DNA of 20,826 nucleotides from Entrophospora sp. SA101 (taxonomy: Eukaryota > Glomeromycota > Glomeromycetes > Entrophosporales > Entrophosporaceae), in NCBI GenBank assembly GCA_958430865.1, contig CAUDNR010002258.1, forward strand, positions 2,992-23,817, written 5' to 3'. Shown here piece by piece: positions 18,842-20,826 of this stretch (the first letter of the stretch is position 1; every line of letters begins with the position of its first letter). A model generated the notes under the pieces. That model was not told the origin of the DNA. It saw nothing but the letters and a program-made list of their open reading frames with translations, and did not search any database. Both the position numbers and the translations under genes were made by a program.

Positions 18842-19289
18842 TCAAAAATCCACATCTAATTCTTCTATTGCATTGTCTTCATTAAACATTTCAAAAACAT
18901 AAGAACTAAATTCATCACAACTTGTACATCTAAATTCACAATCTGGAATATTTGATTCTTCTGTTGCAATACTAATTTCATTCTCAACTACATCATCATT
19001 ATCATCCTCATCTTCTTCTTCCATGGATTTATTTAATAAATCTTGAACTTCATCTTGTGTCATTACTACTTTATTTTCCTTCAAATAATTGGTAATTTGT
19101 ATCCATTTGCTGGATGAGAATGTAAAATTCCATGTTTTGCAAATGACCATTTTTATGACAACTTATACACTCACCTTCATATATGCCATTTCCTTTTTCT
19201 TGACCTTGAATAAATTGCCTCTGTACACCTGTGAATTGTCTGTCATGATTAATAGAATTGCTTGGTTCTTTTCTTGGTTTTTTGTTCAT
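18842..19289 (-). CDS. Small acidic protein gene, possibly split by a frameshift (unknown)
   Basis: Two overlapping open frames on the minus strand. The first starts at ATG 19287-19289 (MNKKPRKEPSNSINHDRQFT) and contains YEGECISCHKNGHLQ, a C-x2-C-x4-H arrangement like a small zinc site. The second, 18842 to about 19150, reads ICKTWNFTFSSSKWIQITNY, then NYLKENKVVMTQDEVQDLLN, a strongly acidic run, and ends EELDVDF with a CEFRCTSCDE motif. A GTGAGT donor near 19170 and a CATCCAG acceptor near 19108 exist, but joining them does not keep frame. A single indel near 19140 would link the frames. It could be one broken gene or an alternative splicing arrangement. No family recognised. Confidence 0.4.
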
Positions 19290-19416
19290 TTATAAAAAAT
19301 TTTGTTGCATAAAAATTAATATATGTGTAAGATTTGTGATATTACAGTTTTACACACACATTTACATATTACAGAGAATTACAGATTTGGCACTTGGTTG
19401 CAAATAGTATGACAAC

Positions 19417-19533
19417 TCAGTTGCTAGATACAACTTCTGTAAACCTGACCATCATTAATACATATCCACCAATTTGTGCAGCTTGTTCTTTCTCTGCTAA
19501 GCAAGCTTTAAGAGGTTGAAGGTTGAAAGACAT
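19417..19533 (-). CDS. Short ORF, 38 aa, possible first exon
   Basis: ATG at 19531-19533: MSFNLQPLKACLAEKEQAAQ, then IGGYVLMMVRFTEVVSSN and TGA. The composition is less AT-biased and more protein-like than the surroundings. It lies just upstream of, and on the same strand as, the acidic ORFs at 18842-19289 and may be the first exon of that gene, but no clean donor and acceptor pair was found. Confidence 0.3.
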   Translation of the reverse strand: MSFNLQPLKACLAEKEQAAQIGGYVLMMVRFTEVVSSN

Positions 19534-19800
19534 TTTAGGGTATGAAATTTTGAGACAAATTTATAAATTTTTAAGGGGCTACTAGAATTAGAACCCATCA
19601 CATTGTTTAGATTTTTATTATTTTTATTATAAAATAATTTATTTTGATACAAAGATCATTTTTAATATTAATGTAATAATTTCATTTGTTTATTATATAC
19701 AGAATATACTGTATACGTAATAATTTTAGGGGGTTATGAGGTCTACATAACCATATAACAAATTTTTATAACAAAAAAAGGGAACTTTGTTTTACACATA

Positions 19801-20826
19801 CAGTCACTGGAAAAAGTATCACTTCACCTGATGATCGGCGAAAATAATTGAATAACTCCGGTGATATAAAAAGTCATTATTTTACTAATTAAGTCGATGT
19901 TGTGTAATAACAAAAAAATCTTTTTCATAATGAATTCTATAACATACTCAAGTTCCACAACATTCAATTAAATATTGGTAATTTTATAATCTTTAAAAGA
20001 CAAAAAAAAAATTTCCGGAAATTTTCCAAAAAACTTTAGATTAGAGCCAACTTTAGATGTCATGTTTTAACACATTTTGGGAGCTTAGTAAATGTTGTTT
20101 CTTTTGTCTTCAAAGGGATACTTATAAAACCTCATAATTAATTGTCAAATACTGGTCAAGAATCGAATTGAAACGTAAAAATGACTAAAAAAAATAAATG
20201 TGTTACATTTAAAATTTTTTTTTCACAAAATATTGTTATTCGTTTTAACGTTTTTTTAACTCTTATTTTTTAATCAACAACACAATGACTCTTACAGAAA
20301 CAAATACACAGAATACTGAAAACACTGAATTAACTGACTTTGAAAGAGGAAGAATAATTGGTCGTTGGGAAGCTGGTCAAACAACTCGAGAAATAGCAAA
20401 TGCCATTGGTCGTACTCAAACACAAGTACAGCGTGCAATAAAAGCATATCGCGAAAAAGGTCAAATTACTGTTTTATCTAGAAGTGGAAGACCAAAAAGT
20501 TTAACAGATCGAGACTGTAGGACTTTAAAAAGAATTGTCATAAAAAATCGTTTTACTCCTGCTAGAGAGATAACTAACATATTAAATGAAATCACAGACA
20601 ATCCTACTTGTGATCAAACAGTTCATAGCTATCTCCATGGAGAAGGATATTATAGTCGAGCTGCATTGAGAAAACCCTTTGTTTCTGAAGTTAATCGAAA
20701 AAAACGATTTAGTTGGTGCAGAGAAAGAAAAAATTGGAACATTAATGATTGGAATAATATTATTTGGAGTGATGAATCAAAATTCAACTTGTATCATTCT
20801 GATGGATGGCAGAGAGTTTGGAGAAT
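19801..20826 (+). mobile_element. Tc1-like DNA transposon, left end to beyond the window
   Basis: A TA dinucleotide at 19799-19800 (expected target duplication) is followed by CAGTCACTGGAAAAAGTATC, a typical Tc1-type terminal inverted repeat start. A leader of about 480 bp then precedes the transposase ATG. The right end lies outside the window. The open transposase suggests a young copy, unlike the decayed mariner relics at 8480-8950 and 12490-13040. Confidence 0.8.
20285..20826 (+). CDS. Tc1-like transposase, N-terminal 180 codons (3' truncated by window)
   Basis: Open from ATG 20285-20287 to the window end with no stop. It catalyses cut-and-paste transposition into TA. Residues 15-60 (LTDFERGRIIGRWEAGQTTR and following) form the first helix-turn-helix, with I-x-R-W-E-A-G and T-R-E-I-A signatures. 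SGRPKSL at 67-73 is the AT-hook-like GRPR motif between the two DNA-binding subdomains. Residues 76-140 form the second helix-turn-helix (LKRIVIKNRFTPAREIT, then SRAALRKPFVS). WSDES at 161-165 holds the first catalytic aspartate (D163) of the DDE/D triad. Full-length Tc1 transposases are about 340 residues, so roughly half is present; the second and third catalytic residues are off the window. No lesions so far. Confidence 0.93.
   Translation, partial: MTLTETNTQNTENTELTDFERGRIIGRWEAGQTTREIANAIGRTQTQVQRAIKAYREKGQITVLSRSGRPKSLTDRDCRTLKRIVIKNRFTPAREITNILNEITDNPTCDQTVHSYLHGEGYYSRAALRKPFVSEVNRKKRFSWCRERKNWNINDWNNIIWSDESKFNLYHSDGWQRVWR

Noticed and set aside
19692..19752. Short inverted words (TACAG/CTGTA and GGTTATG/CATAACC) near the Tc1 end
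   Set aside because: Arms of only 5-7 bp in AT-rich DNA are expected by chance, and they are outside the TA that marks the Tc1 terminus.

Overview
This is a very AT-rich eukaryotic window. The short introns (about 50-110 bp, GTAAGT/GTGAGT-like donors, TTTAG/TTGCAG-like acceptors), poly-Q/poly-N-rich coiled-coil proteins, abundant Tc1/mariner material and many decayed multi-exon genes suggest an early-diverging fungus. The family style resembles Glomeromycotina (Rhizophagus-type) genomes, but that placement is from recognition only and no search was possible. There are no signs of bacterial organisation (no operons or Shine-Dalgarno sites).

Layout. Positions 1-2417 (+): a short GTTAC-repeat edge, then a multi-exon gene whose exons join in consistent phases but which carries several nonsense codons and at least two frameshifts. 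Its 3' half has a P-D ... G-E-x-K motif suggestive of a PD-(D/E)XK nuclease-like fold. Positions 2418-3600 hold no gene I can support. Positions 3933-5468 (-): intact poly-Q/coiled-coil gene A. Positions 6290-6480: a possible DNA-transposon end. Positions 6669-7526 (-): a frame-broken two-exon gene of unknown family.

Positions 8268-15178 form the most structured part: a tandem segmental array on the minus strand. Each unit pairs a relic of a TRAPP subunit gene (Bet5/TRAPPC1-like) with a poly-Q/coiled-coil gene. Gene B (10005-11738) is intact and copy C (13417-14612) is broken. The units are separated by matching relics of a Tc1/mariner element; one unit also has a BED-zinc-finger relic. Gene A may be a third member of this array, separated from its Bet5 fragment by about 2.8 kb of other sequence.

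Positions 15425-15604 and 17165-17318 are two MITE-like inverted-repeat elements. Positions 17540-18500 (+) and 18842-19533 (-) hold exon-like or short ORFs of unknown, partly decayed genes. Positions 19801-20826 are the 5' terminal inverted repeat and first 180 codons of an uninterrupted Tc1-like transposase that runs off the window.

Only genes A and B and the Tc1 transposase look intact. The rest is a graveyard of expanded families and transposons. No pathway links the genes; what they share is duplication history.
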